64,000 nucleotides of DNA from Paraburkholderia sp. IMGN_8. Its GTDB lineage: Bacteria; Pseudomonadota; Gammaproteobacteria; Burkholderiales; Burkholderiaceae. Positions within the stretch are counted from its first letter, which is position 1; the number at the start of each line of letters is the position of its first letter. The notes below the pieces were generated by a model that made no database searches, had not been told where the DNA came from, and saw only the letters and a list, made by a program, of their open reading frames with translations. Shown here in pieces: positions 7,297 through 16,618 of the stretch. The translations under genes and the position numbers were made by a program. The stretch covers positions 682,001 to 746,000 of the forward strand of contig NZ_CP150901.1 of assembly GCF_038050405.1 (NCBI RefSeq), in the 5' to 3' direction.

Positions 7297-8694
7297 CTAT
7301 CGGCGCCGCGCAGCGCGCTTGTGCGGCGCCGTCGTTGCGATGGGCCCGGCTTGTAGCGGCGGTAACGGCGGTTCTGACGGTGCCACTACCTGAGCCACGG
7401 GCGCTTGCGCGGGCTCCTGTGACATCACGGCTTGAGCAACCGGTTGAGCGGGCGGCGGTGGCGGCGCGCCTTGATCTACAGGCTGCGTCGGCGCTTGGGA
7501 CACAACGGTTTGCGCAAGCGGTTGTGTGGCAGGTTGCGCCGCCGGCGGCGCAACCGCCCGCGCGGTCCGCCTGACCTTTTTCATTGCACCAGCGCCGGCG
7601 GCCGCCGGCGCTACCGCTTCCCGCGTCTGCGACTTATCGCCTGCCGCCGCAATCACCCGATGCACGAAGCGCAGCTTGTCCACCACCGGCGAGGCCAGCG
7701 CGAACGGATAGCCATCGGGCATCCCGAGGCTGCGGTTCAAACTGTTCAGCGCGTACGTGAGCGGAAACCAGCGCTTTATCAGATTCTCGAAGCTGGCGTC
7801 TTCGACCGGCGTGCGGTCGGTCAGCGTCGGCTCGCTCGGGTCGTCGGGCAACAGCGCGACGCCGTACGAGGTCGCCGTATCCAGTACGTCGACGATCATC
7901 AAGTAGTGCGCCCACGTCTCGGCCCAATCTTCCCAGGGATGCATCGTGGCATATGCGCTGATGAAGGACGCCTGCCAGTCGGCCGGCGCGCCGTCGCGAT
8001 AGTAGGCCGTCAGCGCCTTGCCGTAGTCGGCGCGTTCGTTGCCGAACAGCTTGCGATACGGCCTGAGCCAGCGCGGGTTGTGCTCCACCAGCTGGCTGAA
8101 GTAGTAGTGGCCCGTCTCATGGCGGAAGTGGCCGAGCAGGGTGCGATACGGCTCGCCCATCGCGGTGCGGACCTTTTCGCGGTAGGCGTCGTCGGCTTCG
8201 GCGATGTTCAGCGTAATGAGGCCGTTGTCGTGGCCGGTCATCACCCGTTCGCCGTCGTCGCCGTCTTCGAGGAATTCGAAGGCGAGGCCACGCTCCGGGT
8301 CGTCCTGGCGCGATTGAACCTCGAGGCCGAGCGCGGCCAGCGTGTACAGCAGGCGCCGTTTCGCCACTTCCAGCCGGTACCAGTAGAGCCGGTTGTCCGG
8401 CGCGCCCAGATTCGGAATCGTGCGGGTCAGCTGACAGGCGCGGCACAGCGTGTCGGGCGACCCGGCGGGGATCATCCAGTTGCAGACGTTTTCGACGGCG
8501 TAGTTGTGACACTGCCGGAACAGCGCGCCCTCGGCACGCGGATGCAGGCTGCGCCAGCGCGCTTCGCCGGCTTCTTCGAAGGCACTGATTTCGGCCAGTT
8601 CCGGCACATAGCCGAGCAACGCTTCGCAACGTTCGCAACGCACGTTTTCATAGAACACAAGGTGCGAGCAGCGATTGCAGTGGAAGGTTTTCAT
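7297..8694 (-). CDS. Putative zinc-binding metallopeptidase with N-terminal zinc ribbon
   Basis: This 465-residue protein begins with a zinc ribbon (MKTFHCNRCSHLVFYENVRCERCEALLGY). A second Cys set (CHNYAVENVCNWM, then LCRACQ) follows near residues 65-95. HETGHYY at residues 192-196 is an HExxH zinc-peptidase motif inside the family block GHFRHETGHYYF, and ADYGKALTAYY and PWEDWAETWAHYL are further conserved-looking segments. I recognise the family as the putative zinc-binding metallopeptidases seen beside transglutaminase/ATP-grasp operons. The last 90 residues are a Pro/Ala/Gln-rich tail of no predicted fold. The ATG was preferred over an upstream in-frame TTG because the zinc ribbon begins at once and GGAG lies nearby. 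It is divergent from the transglutaminase cluster, so a shared peptide-processing role is likely. Confidence 0.82.
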   Translation of the reverse strand: MKTFHCNRCSHLVFYENVRCERCEALLGYVPELAEISAFEEAGEARWRSLHPRAEGALFRQCHNYAVENVCNWMIPAGSPDTLCRACQLTRTIPNLGAPDNRLYWYRLEVAKRRLLYTLAALGLEVQSRQDDPERGLAFEFLEDGDDGERVMTGHDNGLITLNIAEADDAYREKVRTAMGEPYRTLLGHFRHETGHYYFSQLVEHNPRWLRPYRKLFGNERADYGKALTAYYRDGAPADWQASFISAYATMHPWEDWAETWAHYLMIVDVLDTATSYGVALLPDDPSEPTLTDRTPVEDASFENLIKRWFPLTYALNSLNRSLGMPDGYPFALASPVVDKLRFVHRVIAAAGDKSQTREAVAPAAAGAGAMKKVRRTARAVAPPAAQPATQPLAQTVVSQAPTQPVDQGAPPPPPAQPVAQAVMSQEPAQAPVAQVVAPSEPPLPPLQAGPIATTAPHKRAARRR

Positions 8695-8974
8695 CGATCG
8701 GAGGCTCCGCAATCTTCATGCCTTATTTGCCAGACGTCACTGGTTTAACGCACATTACGTGCATGATCGTGCATCGGCGCTGCGCCGCTTTGGTGCGCCG
8801 GGTCAGAAAAGGCAGTGGAAAGACGCGCTGTTCGATCGACCGGACGGTCGGCAGAGGCGGCAAACTTCGAAGAAGGCTGTAATCCGGGCAGTGCAGACAG
8901 TTCACCCGGTTTTTCGATCCACGGCATGAAGCTTGCTTTTTGGCGGGCTGCCATCCCTTGTCCAGGAGTCCAGT

Positions 8975-11900
8975 GTGTCCATACGCGTCGCGTTGAATCA
9001 TGTCACACATTATCGCTACGACAGGCTGGTTGCACTGTCGCCTCAGGTCGTGCGTCTCAGGCCGGCGCCTCACTGCCGGACGCCGATTCTGTCGTATTCG
9101 ATGCGGGTCGAGCCGGCCCAGCATTTCATCAACTGGCAGCAGGACGCGTTCGCCAACTATCAGGCGCGTCTGGTGTTCCCCGAGAAAACGCGCGAGTTCA
9201 AGGTGACCGTGGATCTGGTCGCCGAGATGGCCGTCTACAACCCGTTCGATTTCTTTCTCGAACCGTCCGCAGAGGAGTTCCCCTTCGAGTATGCGCCGGG
9301 CCTCGCGCAGGAACTCGCGCCGTACCTCGTCAAACGCACCCCGACGCCGCGCTTCGCCGAATTTGTCGCGAGTATCGACCGGACGCCGAAACGCACCGCC
9401 GACTTCCTCGTCGAACTGAATCAACGGCTGCAGCATGACATCCGCTATCTGATCCGCATGGAGCCGGGCGTGCAGACGCCCGAGGAAACGCTGACCAATG
9501 CGTCGGGTTCGTGCCGCGATTCGGGCTGGCTGCTGGTCGAGACTTTGCGGCAACTGGGTCTGGCGGCGCGCTTCGTGTCCGGCTACCTGCTGCAACTCGC
9601 GCCCGATACCAAAGCCATCGATGGCCCGAGCGGCACCGAAGTCGACTTCACCGATCTGCACGCCTGGTGCGAGGTGTACTTGCCGGGCGCCGGCTGGATC
9701 GGCCTCGATCCGACTTCCGGCCTGCTCGCGGGTGAAGGACACATTCCGGTTGCCTGCACGCCGGAACCCGGCAGCGCGGCGCCGATTTCCGGCGCGGTCG
9801 ACGAATCCGAAGTCGAGTTCGAGCACGCGATGTCGATCGAGCGCGTGCTGGAAACACCGCGTGTCACCAAGCCGTACAGCGAAGAGGTGTGGAGCGACGT
9901 GCTGCAAATGGGCGCGCAGGTCGACGAGCGCCTGACCGACATGGACGTGCGCCTGACGATGGGCGGCGAGCCGACCTTCGTGTCGGTACGCGATCGCGAC
10001 GCCGCCGAATGGAACACCGACGCGCTCGGACCCACCAAGCGCGGCTATGCGGTCGCGCTGATGGCCAAGCTGCGCGCGCGTTACGGCGCGAACGGCTTTT
10101 TGCATATCGGCCAGGGCAAGTGGTATCCGGGCGAGCAGTTGCCGCGCTGGGCGATGTCGCTCTACTGGCGCGCCGACGGCGAGCCGTGCTGGCAAGACCC
10201 GTCGCTCTTTGCTGACGAACGGGAGCCGGGCACCTACACCGCCGAGGACGCGCAACGTTTCCTCGCGCATCTGGCGGGCAAGCTGTCGGTCGACAAGACG
10301 TGCATCCACGCCGGTTTCGAGGACGTCTGGTACTACCTGTGGCGCGAGCGCCGTCTGCCGGTCAACGTGGATCCATTCGATGCACGCCTCGACGACGAAC
10401 TCGAGCGCGTGCGTCTGCGGCGCGTGTTCGACGCCGGCCTGGTTGCCGCCACCGGCTACGTGCTGCCGCTCGCGCGCGAACGCGACGTGCCGCATCAGCC
10501 GCCGACGTGGGTCACGGGCCGCTGGTTCCTGCGTGACGAACGCATGTACCTGATCCCCGGCGACTCGCCAATGGGTTATCGCTTGCCGCTCGACTCGCTG
10601 CCGTGGGTGTCGAAGACCGACTATCCGTATCAGCACGCCCACGATCCATTTGCGCCGCCGGTGCCATTGCGCTCGGCCGCGCAATTGCGGATGCAGTACG
10701 AAGGCGAGTCCCGCAACATGACCGCCGCCGATGCGCGCAGTGCGGCTGCGTTGTCTTCGTCGGCGGCGGATTTGCTGAGCGGCATGCCGGGTAGCGGCGC
10801 ATTGGCCTATGCGCCGGACCAGCAACGAGCGCCTGCACGCGGCGAATCATCGAAGGAAACGATCCGCACGGCGATCTGCGTCGAAGCGCGCGACCCGAAG
10901 CGCGCGGCCGGTCCGAAGGCCGAAACCGAGGCGTTCGGCAGCGGCCACAAGCTGCTGCATGTGTTCATGCCGCCGCTCACCGAACTCGACGACTTTCTCG
11001 ACCTGCTCGCCGCGGTCGAAGCGACGGCCGCCGAGTTGCAGATGAAGGTGATCGTCGAAGGCTATCCGCCGCCGCGCGACGCCCGCCTCAAAGTGTTGCA
11101 GGTGACGCCGGACCCGGGCGTGATCGAGGTGAACATTCACCCGGCGTCGAGCTGGGAGCAGTTGGTCAGTCACACCGAGTATCTGTATCAGTCGGCGCAT
11201 GAAACCTATCTGAGCACCGAGAAGTTCATGACCGACGGCCGGCATACCGGCACCGGCGGCGGCAATCACTTCGTACTCGGCGGCGCGACGCCCGCCGACA
11301 GTCCGTTCCTGCGCCGTCCCGATCTGCTGGCCAGTTTGATCGCGTACTGGCACAACCATCCGTCGCTGTCTTATCTGTTCTCCGGGCTGTTCATCGGGCC
11401 GACCAGCCAGGCGCCGCGCGTCGATGAAGCGCGCAACGATCAGGTGTATGAACTGGAGGTGGCGTTCCGCGAATTGCAGCGGCAGATCGACCTGCTCGGC
11501 GGACGTGAAAGCGCGAATTTGCCGGCATGGATGATCGACCGGTCGCTGCGCAACATCCTGATCGATGTGACCGGCAACACGCACCGCGCCGAGTTCTGCA
11601 TCGACAAGCTCTATTCGCCGGATGGCCCGACCGGCCGGCTTGGCCTGCTGGAATTGCGCGGCTTCGAAATGCCGCCGCACGCGCGCATGAGCCTGGTGCA
11701 GCAGTTGTTGCTGCGCGCGCTGGTGGCGCGGTTCTGGCACACGCCGTACACGCAGCGGCTCACGCGCTGGGGCACCGAACTGCACGACCGCTTCATGCTC
11801 GGCACCTTCGTGAAGATGGATTTCGACGACGTGCTGGGCGAACTGAACGAGGCCGGTTTTGCGTTCGACAGCAGCTGGTTCGCGCCGCACTTCGAGTTTC

Positions 11901-12442
11901 GCTTCCCGCTGGTCGGCCAGACCACGGTGAACGGCGTCTCGCTGACCATCCGCAATGCGCTCGAACCGTGGCACGTCATGGGCGAAGAGGGCTCGGTGGG
12001 CGGCACGGTGCGGTACGTGGATTCGTCGGTGGAAAGGCTCGAAGTGCGCGCGCTCGGCTTGAACGGCAACCGCCATGTGCTGGCCGTCAACGGCGTGCCG
12101 GTGCCGTTGCAGCCCACCGGCCGCGTCAGCGAATATGTGGCCGGCGTGCGTTTTCGCGCGTGGTCGCAGCCATCGGCGCTGCATCCCACCATCGGCGTGG
12201 ATGCGCCGCTCACTTTCGACCTGGTCGATACATGGAGTGGCCGTTCGGTGGGCGGATGCCAGTATCATGTCGCTCATCCGGGTGGACGTAGTTACGAGAC
12301 GTTCCCGGTCAACTCCTACGAAGCGGAAAGCCGGCGGCGCGCGCGCTTCTTCGCGTCCGGGCATACGCCGGGGCCGCTCGCGGTGGACACGCCGCAGCGT
12401 AGTCTGGAGTTTCCGTTCACGCTGGACCTGCGCTACTGGTAA
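8975..12442 (+). CDS. Transglutaminase-like protein fused to DUF2126
   Basis: This is an 1155-residue cytoplasmic-looking protein with no signal peptide. Residues 1-290 are a bacterial transglutaminase-like cysteine peptidase or transferase unit: N-terminal beta domain (NHVTHYRYDRLVALSPQVVRLRP), then the catalytic triad C180 (ASGSCRDSGW), H229 (LHAWCEVY) and D245 (GLDPTSG), all intact. Residues from about 310 to the end match DUF2126, beginning DVRLTMGGEPTFVS and including the HTGTGGGNHFVLGG loop. The GTG start has AGGAG six bases upstream. It heads a tight cluster with an ATP-grasp/alpha-E fusion and another transglutaminase and is divergent from a metallopeptidase gene. Comparative-genomic work on ATP-grasp amidoligases predicts peptide synthesis or tagging for such sets; the substrate is unknown. 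Confidence 0.88.
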   Translation: MSIRVALNHVTHYRYDRLVALSPQVVRLRPAPHCRTPILSYSMRVEPAQHFINWQQDAFANYQARLVFPEKTREFKVTVDLVAEMAVYNPFDFFLEPSAEEFPFEYAPGLAQELAPYLVKRTPTPRFAEFVASIDRTPKRTADFLVELNQRLQHDIRYLIRMEPGVQTPEETLTNASGSCRDSGWLLVETLRQLGLAARFVSGYLLQLAPDTKAIDGPSGTEVDFTDLHAWCEVYLPGAGWIGLDPTSGLLAGEGHIPVACTPEPGSAAPISGAVDESEVEFEHAMSIERVLETPRVTKPYSEEVWSDVLQMGAQVDERLTDMDVRLTMGGEPTFVSVRDRDAAEWNTDALGPTKRGYAVALMAKLRARYGANGFLHIGQGKWYPGEQLPRWAMSLYWRADGEPCWQDPSLFADEREPGTYTAEDAQRFLAHLAGKLSVDKTCIHAGFEDVWYYLWRERRLPVNVDPFDARLDDELERVRLRRVFDAGLVAATGYVLPLARERDVPHQPPTWVTGRWFLRDERMYLIPGDSPMGYRLPLDSLPWVSKTDYPYQHAHDPFAPPVPLRSAAQLRMQYEGESRNMTAADARSAAALSSSAADLLSGMPGSGALAYAPDQQRAPARGESSKETIRTAICVEARDPKRAAGPKAETEAFGSGHKLLHVFMPPLTELDDFLDLLAAVEATAAELQMKVIVEGYPPPRDARLKVLQVTPDPGVIEVNIHPASSWEQLVSHTEYLYQSAHETYLSTEKFMTDGRHTGTGGGNHFVLGGATPADSPFLRRPDLLASLIAYWHNHPSLSYLFSGLFIGPTSQAPRVDEARNDQVYELEVAFRELQRQIDLLGGRESANLPAWMIDRSLRNILIDVTGNTHRAEFCIDKLYSPDGPTGRLGLLELRGFEMPPHARMSLVQQLLLRALVARFWHTPYTQRLTRWGTELHDRFMLGTFVKMDFDDVLGELNEAGFAFDSSWFAPHFEFRFPLVGQTTVNGVSLTIRNALEPWHVMGEEGSVGGTVRYVDSSVERLEVRALGLNGNRHVLAVNGVPVPLQPTGRVSEYVAGVRFRAWSQPSALHPTIGVDAPLTFDLVDTWSGRSVGGCQYHVAHPGGRSYETFPVNSYEAESRRRARFFASGHTPGPLAVDTPQRSLEFPFTLDLRYW

Positions 12443-12472
12443 AACGCAGCACACCTTTAAAACGACACGACC

Positions 12473-15106
12473 TTGGCCTTTCAATCGACTTTTCCCTTCG
12501 AAGCGTCCGCGGCTCGCGCGGACGCTTCATCCCTGCTGCGGCTGTTGCCGGCCTACGAAGGACATTGGGACGAGTTGCGTGACGCGTCGGGAGCACTGCG
12601 CGAACCATGGCGGCAATTCTTCGAGCGCCTCGGCGAAGACGGCATCGCGCGGCTGGAGCACAACTGCGAGTCGGTTGCGCAGCAGATCCGCGATAACGAC
12701 ATCAGCTACAACGTCTACTCGGACAACGGCGAGCCGCGGCCATGGGCGCTCGACCTGCTGCCGTTCCTGATCAGCGAGGCCGAGTGGGCGCATATCGAGC
12801 GAGGCGTGACGCAGCGCGCGCATCTGCTCAATGCGATCGTCGCCGATATCTACGGCCCGCAGACCCTGCTCCACCGCGGGCAGTTGCCGCCCGCACTGGT
12901 GTACGGGCATCCGGGGTATCTGCGCTCCGTGAGGGGCTTCACGCCGCCGGGCGGCCAGTATCTGCAAGTGGTCGCGCTCGATCTTGCGCGCACGCCGAGC
13001 GGCGATTGGACCGTGATGGCGCACCGCACCGAGGCGCCATCCGGCCTCGGCTACGCGCTGGAAAACCGGCTGATCGTGTCGAGCCTGTTCGCCGATCCGT
13101 TCCGCACGATGCGCGTGAGCCGCCTCGCGCCGACCTATTCGCAGTTGATCGCGACGCTCGTGCAAGCGGCGCAGGCAACCATGCGTCACGACACGGCCGC
13201 CAAAGACCACTCGCCGCATATCGCGTTGCTCACACCGGGGCCGTTTAGCGAAACCTACTTCGAGCACGTGTTTCTCGCGCGTTATCTGGGCGTCACGCTG
13301 GTCGAAGGCAAAGACCTGACGGTGCGCGACGACATGCTGTATCTGAAGACACTCGCCGGTCTCGAGCGCGTGCACGTCGTGCTGCGCCGTCTGGACGATG
13401 CGTTCTGCGATCCCGTCGAACTGCGCGCCGACTCGACCATCGGCGTGCCCGGTCTGTTGCAGGTGATGCGCGCGGGCAACGTGATCGTGTCGAACGTGCC
13501 GGGTTCGGGCTTCGTCGAATCGCCGGCGTTGCATGGTTTTCTGCCGGGCATCGCCGAAGTCCTGCTCGACGAAGATCTCGTGTTGCCGAGCGTGCCGACC
13601 TGGTGGTGCGGTGAAGAGGCGGCGCGCGAGCACGCCTTCAGGCGTCTGGACGAAGCGCTCCTCGTGCCGACGTGGCCGGTCGCGCCACGCGATGCGCCAC
13701 CCGGCATCCAGCAGGGCAGGCAGCGGCTCGCATCATGGCGCGAACGCATCGAAGCCATGCCCGACACCTTCACGATCCAGCAGCTGCTGCGCTTTTCGTG
13801 CACGCCGCGCTACGAAGACGGCACGCTTGGCCGCCGCCCCTCGGTGCTGCGCGTCTATGCGATCGCGGATTTCAACGGCGGCTGGCATGTGATGCCAGGC
13901 GGCTTCACCCGGATGGCCGCCGAACGCCAGGCGACCGTCTCGATGCAGTTCGGTGGCAGCAGCGTCGATACGTGGGTGCTGTCGAGCCAGCCGACTTCGA
14001 CCTTCACGCTGCTGCCTTCGCCGATGCAACCCGCCGATCTCGCGCGCAAGCATCGGACCGTGTCGAGCCGCGCGGCGGAAAATCTCTTCTGGGCCGGACG
14101 CTACGGCGAACGCTCCGAAAACAATGTGCGGCTGTTGCGGCTGATTCTCGACTCGCTGGAAGGCAACGATGCCGACGCGATGTTTCCCACGCTCGTCGAG
14201 CTCGCCGTGTACTGCGGCCTCGTGCAGGCCGGTGACATGTTTTCGCCGCATTCGCCGCAAGCGTTCGAGCGCGCGCTGGTCGCGAATCTGAGCGAGACCA
14301 CCGGCGCGGCGAGCATCGGCCAGAACCTTACCAGCCAGGCGCGTTCGAACGGTGAAGTGCGTGGGCGCTTGTCGAACGATCATTGGCGCACGATTCTCGC
14401 GGCGCGTAACGACTTCCGCGATGCGTTGCAAACGCTGATGCCGGCTACCGGCTCGAACGGCGGGGCATCGCAAGGCAACGGCCGCGGTGAGCGCATCGAG
14501 CGCATCGATCGTTATGACCGCGTGACGCTGATGAACGCGCTCGAACATCTGTCGGTGCAGTTGTCGGCGATCAGCGGCGCGCAAGGCGACCGCATGACGC
14601 GCGACGAAGCCTGGCGCCTGCTGTTCGCGGGGCGGCATATCGAACGTGTGTCGGCGATGACCTCGATTTTGCGCGTGGTCGCCGACAAGGGCCAGCTCGC
14701 GACGCCCGCCGGCTTCGATCTGCTGCTGCAACTGTTCGACAGCACGCTGACGTATCGCTCGCTCTATCCAGGCCGCTTCGAGGTACCTGCGTTGCTCGAT
14801 CTGCTGGTCATCGAGCCGACCAATCCGCGTGGCCTGTACGGCGTCTATGAGCGTCTGCGCAATAAGCTCGACGAGATTTCCGCGGCGGCGGGCAGCATGC
14901 GGCATCGTCCGTTCGCGGAGCTGATGCCGCCCGCTGCGTCGCTGCCGACGCTCGAACGCCTGTGCGCGACCGATGACGACGGCGCCTACGTCGACCTGAT
15001 CGCGGTATGCGATCAGATTGGCGGCTTCGTCGGCGCGGCGGCGCACGAGATCAGCGCGCGCTATTTCAGTCACGCGAGTACGGTTGCATCGCAGGTATGG
15101 TCATGA
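12473..15106 (+). CDS. Circularly permuted ATP-grasp protein fused to alpha-E (DUF403) domain
   Basis: This 877-residue protein joins two domains that are separate genes elsewhere in this window. Residues 1 to about 515 are a circularly permuted type-2 ATP-grasp (NDISYNVYSDNGEPRPWALDLLPFLIS; LLTPGPFSETYFEHVFLARYLGVTLVEGKDLTVRDDMLYLKT; GNVIVSNVPGSGFVES), likely an ATP-dependent amide ligase. Residues from about 528 are the all-helical alpha-E domain, opening SSRAAENLFWAGRYGERSENNVRLLRLIL. The start is a TTG with only a poor ribosome-binding site 30 bases after the preceding stop; translational coupling is plausible. The following transglutaminase starts inside this stop codon (ATGA). The ligase reaction is family-based inference; nothing here identifies the substrate. 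Confidence 0.87.
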   Translation: MAFQSTFPFEASAARADASSLLRLLPAYEGHWDELRDASGALREPWRQFFERLGEDGIARLEHNCESVAQQIRDNDISYNVYSDNGEPRPWALDLLPFLISEAEWAHIERGVTQRAHLLNAIVADIYGPQTLLHRGQLPPALVYGHPGYLRSVRGFTPPGGQYLQVVALDLARTPSGDWTVMAHRTEAPSGLGYALENRLIVSSLFADPFRTMRVSRLAPTYSQLIATLVQAAQATMRHDTAAKDHSPHIALLTPGPFSETYFEHVFLARYLGVTLVEGKDLTVRDDMLYLKTLAGLERVHVVLRRLDDAFCDPVELRADSTIGVPGLLQVMRAGNVIVSNVPGSGFVESPALHGFLPGIAEVLLDEDLVLPSVPTWWCGEEAAREHAFRRLDEALLVPTWPVAPRDAPPGIQQGRQRLASWRERIEAMPDTFTIQQLLRFSCTPRYEDGTLGRRPSVLRVYAIADFNGGWHVMPGGFTRMAAERQATVSMQFGGSSVDTWVLSSQPTSTFTLLPSPMQPADLARKHRTVSSRAAENLFWAGRYGERSENNVRLLRLILDSLEGNDADAMFPTLVELAVYCGLVQAGDMFSPHSPQAFERALVANLSETTGAASIGQNLTSQARSNGEVRGRLSNDHWRTILAARNDFRDALQTLMPATGSNGGASQGNGRGERIERIDRYDRVTLMNALEHLSVQLSAISGAQGDRMTRDEAWRLLFAGRHIERVSAMTSILRVVADKGQLATPAGFDLLLQLFDSTLTYRSLYPGRFEVPALLDLLVIEPTNPRGLYGVYERLRNKLDEISAAAGSMRHRPFAELMPPAASLPTLERLCATDDDGAYVDLIAVCDQIGGFVGAAAHEISARYFSHASTVASQVWS

Positions 15107-15993
15107 AGAGTCCACAAACCGTGTTGTCCGTATCGCATCGCACCACCTATCACTACTCGACGTACGTCGAGACCGCGCAGCATCTCGCGACGATCCGGCC
15201 GATCGTGTGCTCGTGGCAGCGCGTGGTATCGCATAGCGAACGTATCGAGCCGGAACCGTCGTATATGCATAGCCGTATCGATGCATTCGGCAACGACGTA
15301 CTGTACTTCGCGTTGGACGCACCGCACGAGCGCCTGCAACTGGTCAGCGAAACGACGGTGGCGCTCACGCCGCGCTGGACCGACCTCGACCACGACGCGA
15401 CGCCCGAATGGGAAGATGTGGCGGACGCGCTGCGTTTTCGCGTCGGCGGCCGGTTCCGGCGTGAGGTCGAATTCTGTTTCGCATCGCCGAATATCGTGCC
15501 GCGGCCGTCGCTGCGCGAATATGCATTGCCCAGCTTTCCACCGGGCACGCCGATCGCGGCGGGCGCGATCGATCTGATGCACCGGATTCATGAAGACTTC
15601 GAGTACAAACCGTCCGCGACCATGTTCGATACGCCCGCCGAACGCGCGTTCGAGTTGAAGAGCGGCGTATGCCAGGACTTCGCGCAAGTGATGATCGGCT
15701 GCTTGCGCTCGCTGGGTTTGCCGGCGCGGTATGTGAGCGGTTATCTGCGTAACGATCCGCCGCCGGGGCAACCGCGTCTGATCGGCGCGGATGCGTCGCA
15801 TGCGTGGGTGTCGGTATATTGCCCGGGCAGCGGCTGGATCGATCTCGATCCGACCAATGACGTGCTCGCCGATATGGATCACGTGACGCTCGCGATCGGG
15901 CGCGATTACAGCGATGTGTCGTTGCTGCGCGGGACGATTCTGGGGGGCGGGGCGCATCGGGTGGAGGTGGGGGTCACGGTGTTGGCGCTTTGA
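15103..15993 (+). CDS. Transglutaminase-like protein of the first cluster
   Basis: This 296-residue protein has the N-terminal beta domain (SVSHRTTYHYSTYVETAQHLATIRPIV) typical of the bacterial family and a complete catalytic triad: C190 (SGVCQDFAQVM), H233 (DASHAWVSVY) and D249 (WIDLDPTND). I chose the ATG overlapping the previous stop as ATGA, with GCAGG seven bases upstream; an ATG two codons earlier is also in frame. The gene completes the metallopeptidase, transglutaminase-DUF2126, ATP-grasp/alpha-E set. The catalytic residues predict amide hydrolysis or transfer, possibly trimming or moving the product of the ATP-grasp partner. It is a paralogue of the transglutaminase in the second cluster, which has the same domain order. 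Confidence 0.88.
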   Translation: MKSPQTVLSVSHRTTYHYSTYVETAQHLATIRPIVCSWQRVVSHSERIEPEPSYMHSRIDAFGNDVLYFALDAPHERLQLVSETTVALTPRWTDLDHDATPEWEDVADALRFRVGGRFRREVEFCFASPNIVPRPSLREYALPSFPPGTPIAAGAIDLMHRIHEDFEYKPSATMFDTPAERAFELKSGVCQDFAQVMIGCLRSLGLPARYVSGYLRNDPPPGQPRLIGADASHAWVSVYCPGSGWIDLDPTNDVLADMDHVTLAIGRDYSDVSLLRGTILGGGAHRVEVGVTVLAL

Positions 15994-16083
15994 TCCTCCA
16001 GCAGGCTCGTCTTCTGATCAGACGACCGGCGACTTTTTAACACTTCGTCACCAACACGCCTGAAAGAACAAAAACTTGACTCT

Positions 16084-16095
16084 GTGCGTATGCAC
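16084..16095. promoter_or_regulatory. MarR operator palindrome, copy 1
   Basis: GTGCGTATGCAC is a perfect GTGC-N4-GCAC palindrome 17 bases upstream of the first marR start. Its reverse complement is identical to copies 2 and 3. Confidence 0.75.
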
Positions 16096-16111
16096 ATATA
16101 GACTGCGCAGC

Positions 16112-16534
16112 ATGAACCGTCCTCTCTCTTACGACGAATGCAACTGTTTCGCGCTGCGCCAGGCGGCGCGGCACGTCACGCAGATCTACGAACGCCATCT
16201 CGGGCAGGTCGGCCTGACGGCCGCGCAATTCACGATTCTCGCCAAACTGGCGCGCACGCCTAATTCGTCGATGGCGGACCTCGCCGACGCGATGGTGATG
16301 GAGCGCACCACGCTGGTCCGCGCGATGAAACCCTTGCAGCGCGACGGCTTGGTGACCGCGGAATCGGCTGAGCATGACGGCCGCACCTATCTGTTCAGTC
16401 TCACGGAGAAGGGTGAAACGACCTTCGACCAGGCCGCCATCGCCTGGCGGGCCGCGCAGGACGAGTTCGAAGAAAAGTTCGGCCACGCGCGCGCGAAAGC
16501 GCTGCGCTCCGAATTGTTCAGCATCACAGGCTAG
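16112..16534 (+). CDS. MarR-family regulator 1
   Basis: This 140-residue winged-helix regulator has the MarR fold throughout: N-terminal dimer helix (CFALRQAARHVTQIYERHLGQVGL), recognition region (SMADLADAMVMERTTLVRAMKPLQRDGLV), wing (AEHDGRTYLFSLTEKG) and C-terminal dimer helices. A Cys near residue 11 could be a redox or ligand sensor but this is unproven. About half its residues are identical to the next gene, also a MarR of the same length, so the pair is a tandem duplication. The operator palindrome sits 17 bases before the start, which suits autorepression. The downstream EmrAB-type pump is the likely target. Confidence 0.87.
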   Translation: MNRPLSYDECNCFALRQAARHVTQIYERHLGQVGLTAAQFTILAKLARTPNSSMADLADAMVMERTTLVRAMKPLQRDGLVTAESAEHDGRTYLFSLTEKGETTFDQAAIAWRAAQDEFEEKFGHARAKALRSELFSITG

Positions 16535-16584
16535 AAAGCGCACAGCACAAGCTCGTTCCGACGGGCTTCAGTACGTCTGATTGT

Positions 16585-16596
16585 GTGCATACGCAC
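16585..16596. promoter_or_regulatory. MarR operator palindrome, copy 2
   Basis: GTGCATACGCAC is the same 12 bases as copy 3 and the reverse complement of copy 1. It lies 22 bases upstream of the second marR start, just before its AAAGGAGG ribosome-binding site. Confidence 0.75.
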
Positions 16597-16618
16597 TCAC
16601 AGGAAAGGAGGTGCAGCG

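Noticed and set aside
8723..10825. 700-codon open frame on the minus strand opposite the transglutaminase-DUF2126 gene
   Set aside because: The plus strand encodes a protein with an intact triad and known domains; the minus frame is Arg/His-rich, as expected for antisense of GC-rich codons.
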